A DNA stretch of 7,077 nucleotides, taken from the NCBI GenBank assembly GCA_016212345.1, contig JACRGM010000253.1, forward strand, positions 1 to 7,077. Reading direction: 5' to 3'. Source of the stretch: Nitrospinota bacterium. GTDB taxonomy: Bacteria; Nitrospinota; Nitrospinia; SZUA-224. The translations under genes were made by a program, and so were the position numbers. This document shows positions 6,867 through 7,077 of this stretch, one piece after another (within the stretch, counting starts at the first letter, position 1; each line of letters opens with the position of its first letter). Under the pieces are notes generated by a model. The model ran no database searches and was not told the DNA's origin. It worked only from the letters and a program-made list of their open reading frames with translations.

Positions 6867-7025
6867 CACAAAGGAGACTGAAATATATAGATTTTCAGAT
6901 AATAAATTACACAAGGCTAGAAGGAGAAATCCGAGTAAGGCGTACTGAGCGGTACGCCGTCGAGGATTTCGACTGATAACGCAGTGTAATTTGTTATATG
7001 GAAATCTATAGGAGTCTCCTCTGTG
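6867..7025. repeat. Outer inverted repeat interrupted by the second MITE
   Basis: CACAAAGGAGACT (6867-6879) and AGTCTCCTCTGTG (7013-7025) are inverted arms matching at 12 of 13 positions; with one gap the match extends a few bases further outwards (TTAACCACA against CTAACACA). These arms lie outside the 121-bp element and are absent around copy 1, so they belong to a different palindromic repeat into which the element inserted. AACCACAAAGGA-type palindromes are common dispersed repeats in several bacterial groups (recollection, not searched). Confidence 0.6.
6888..7008 (-). mobile_element. MITE-like 121-bp element, copy 2 (inverted)
   Basis: The reverse complement of this unit matches copy 1 at 3550-3670 with six substitutions and no gaps. 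Terminal inverted repeats are 6888-6912 and 6984-7008, again bounded by TA. The central hairpin is better than in copy 1: GGCGTAC (6939-6945) and GTACGCC (6952-6958) form a perfect 7-bp stem around a 6-base loop. It lies 187 bp upstream of secA and, relative to secA, points the same way as copy 1 does relative to the dksA-like gene. It has no coding capacity; a transposase would have to be supplied from elsewhere. Confidence 0.8.
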
Positions 7026-7077
7026 TTAGAGTGACCTTACTCATGATACTTCTCTCTTTGAAGGGCATTGAGGATCA
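7026..7077. other. Unassigned right edge
   Basis: I see no supported feature here. A plus-strand frame from GTG 7031 or ATG 7043 stays open to the window edge (MILLSLKGIED), but no ribosome site precedes it at proper spacing and the piece is too short to recognise. Confidence 0.3.

Larger units (their letters stand above)
6701..6887 (-). promoter_or_regulatory. secA leader and probable promoter region
   Basis: This 187-bp non-coding stretch between the secA start and the second repeat element must hold the secA ribosome site and probably its promoter. It is very AT-rich from 6710 to about 6790. Several TATA-like hexamers occur on the minus strand (for example within TTAAGATAAAAT), but none pairs with a clear TTGACA at the right spacing, so I do not name exact -10/-35 boxes. 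No secM-like gene or leader peptide is evident. Confidence 0.45.

Noticed and set aside
3550..7008. The two inverted repeats as the ends of one composite transposon carrying dksA-like and secA genes
   Set aside because: The cargo is core housekeeping DNA, the units have complete paired ends of their own, and each sits as an independent insertion with a different surrounding sequence.
7008..7077. Minus-strand mini-frame of about 20 codons starting with MPFKERSIMSK at the right edge
   Set aside because: It is very short, ends inside the TA end of the repeat element, starts directly after an in-frame stop codon and has no homology I recognise.

Overview
The window is a stretch of ordinary bacterial chromosome, AT-rich by eye, with five complete protein genes and one short repeat element present twice. 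Codon use leans heavily on AGA/AGG for arginine and ATA for isoleucine. Every gene has a bacterial Shine-Dalgarno site. Several points suggest a bacterium outside the well-studied groups: a bacterial-type pyruvoyl arginine decarboxylase, a bacterial deoxyhypusine-synthase-like protein, and a SecA with a C-terminal zinc-binding tail. Candidates would be a deltaproteobacterial, planctomycete, Nitrospirae or candidate-phylum relative. This is inferred from family distribution, and no phylum can be fixed from the sequence alone.

Layout, left to right. 45-1814 (+) is nadE, glutamine-dependent NAD+ synthetase. After a 142-bp gap come pdaD (1957-2502, +), pyruvoyl-dependent arginine decarboxylase, and 21 bp later a deoxyhypusine-synthase-like gene (2524-3546, +). 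These two look like a polyamine operon: the first makes agmatine, and the second belongs to a family of NAD+-dependent aminobutyl transferases. A 121-bp MITE-like element (3550-3670) starts three bases after that stop codon. A DksA/TraR-family zinc-finger regulator follows (3701-4072, +). It converges on secA (4115-6700, -), the preprotein translocase ATPase, with an 18-bp perfect palindrome (4098-4115) between them as a likely shared terminator.

The right end (6701-7077) holds no convincing gene. It contains the AT-rich secA leader with two short tandem duplications, and then a second copy of the 121-bp element (6888-7008) in inverted orientation, 115/121 identical to the first. This copy sits inside a separate, older-looking palindromic repeat whose arms are 6867-6879 and 7013-7025. 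The element has 25-bp terminal inverted repeats (22/25) and TA at both ends, which suggests a MITE mobilised by an IS630/Tc1-mariner-type transposase. No transposase is encoded here.

No tRNA, rRNA, CRISPR array, prophage or defence system is visible. The observations most worth following are the undescribed repeat family, its nested insertion, and the pdaD plus DHS-like pair. The DHS-like protein keeps the catalytic lysine but appears to lack several spermidine-handling residues of eukaryotic DHS.
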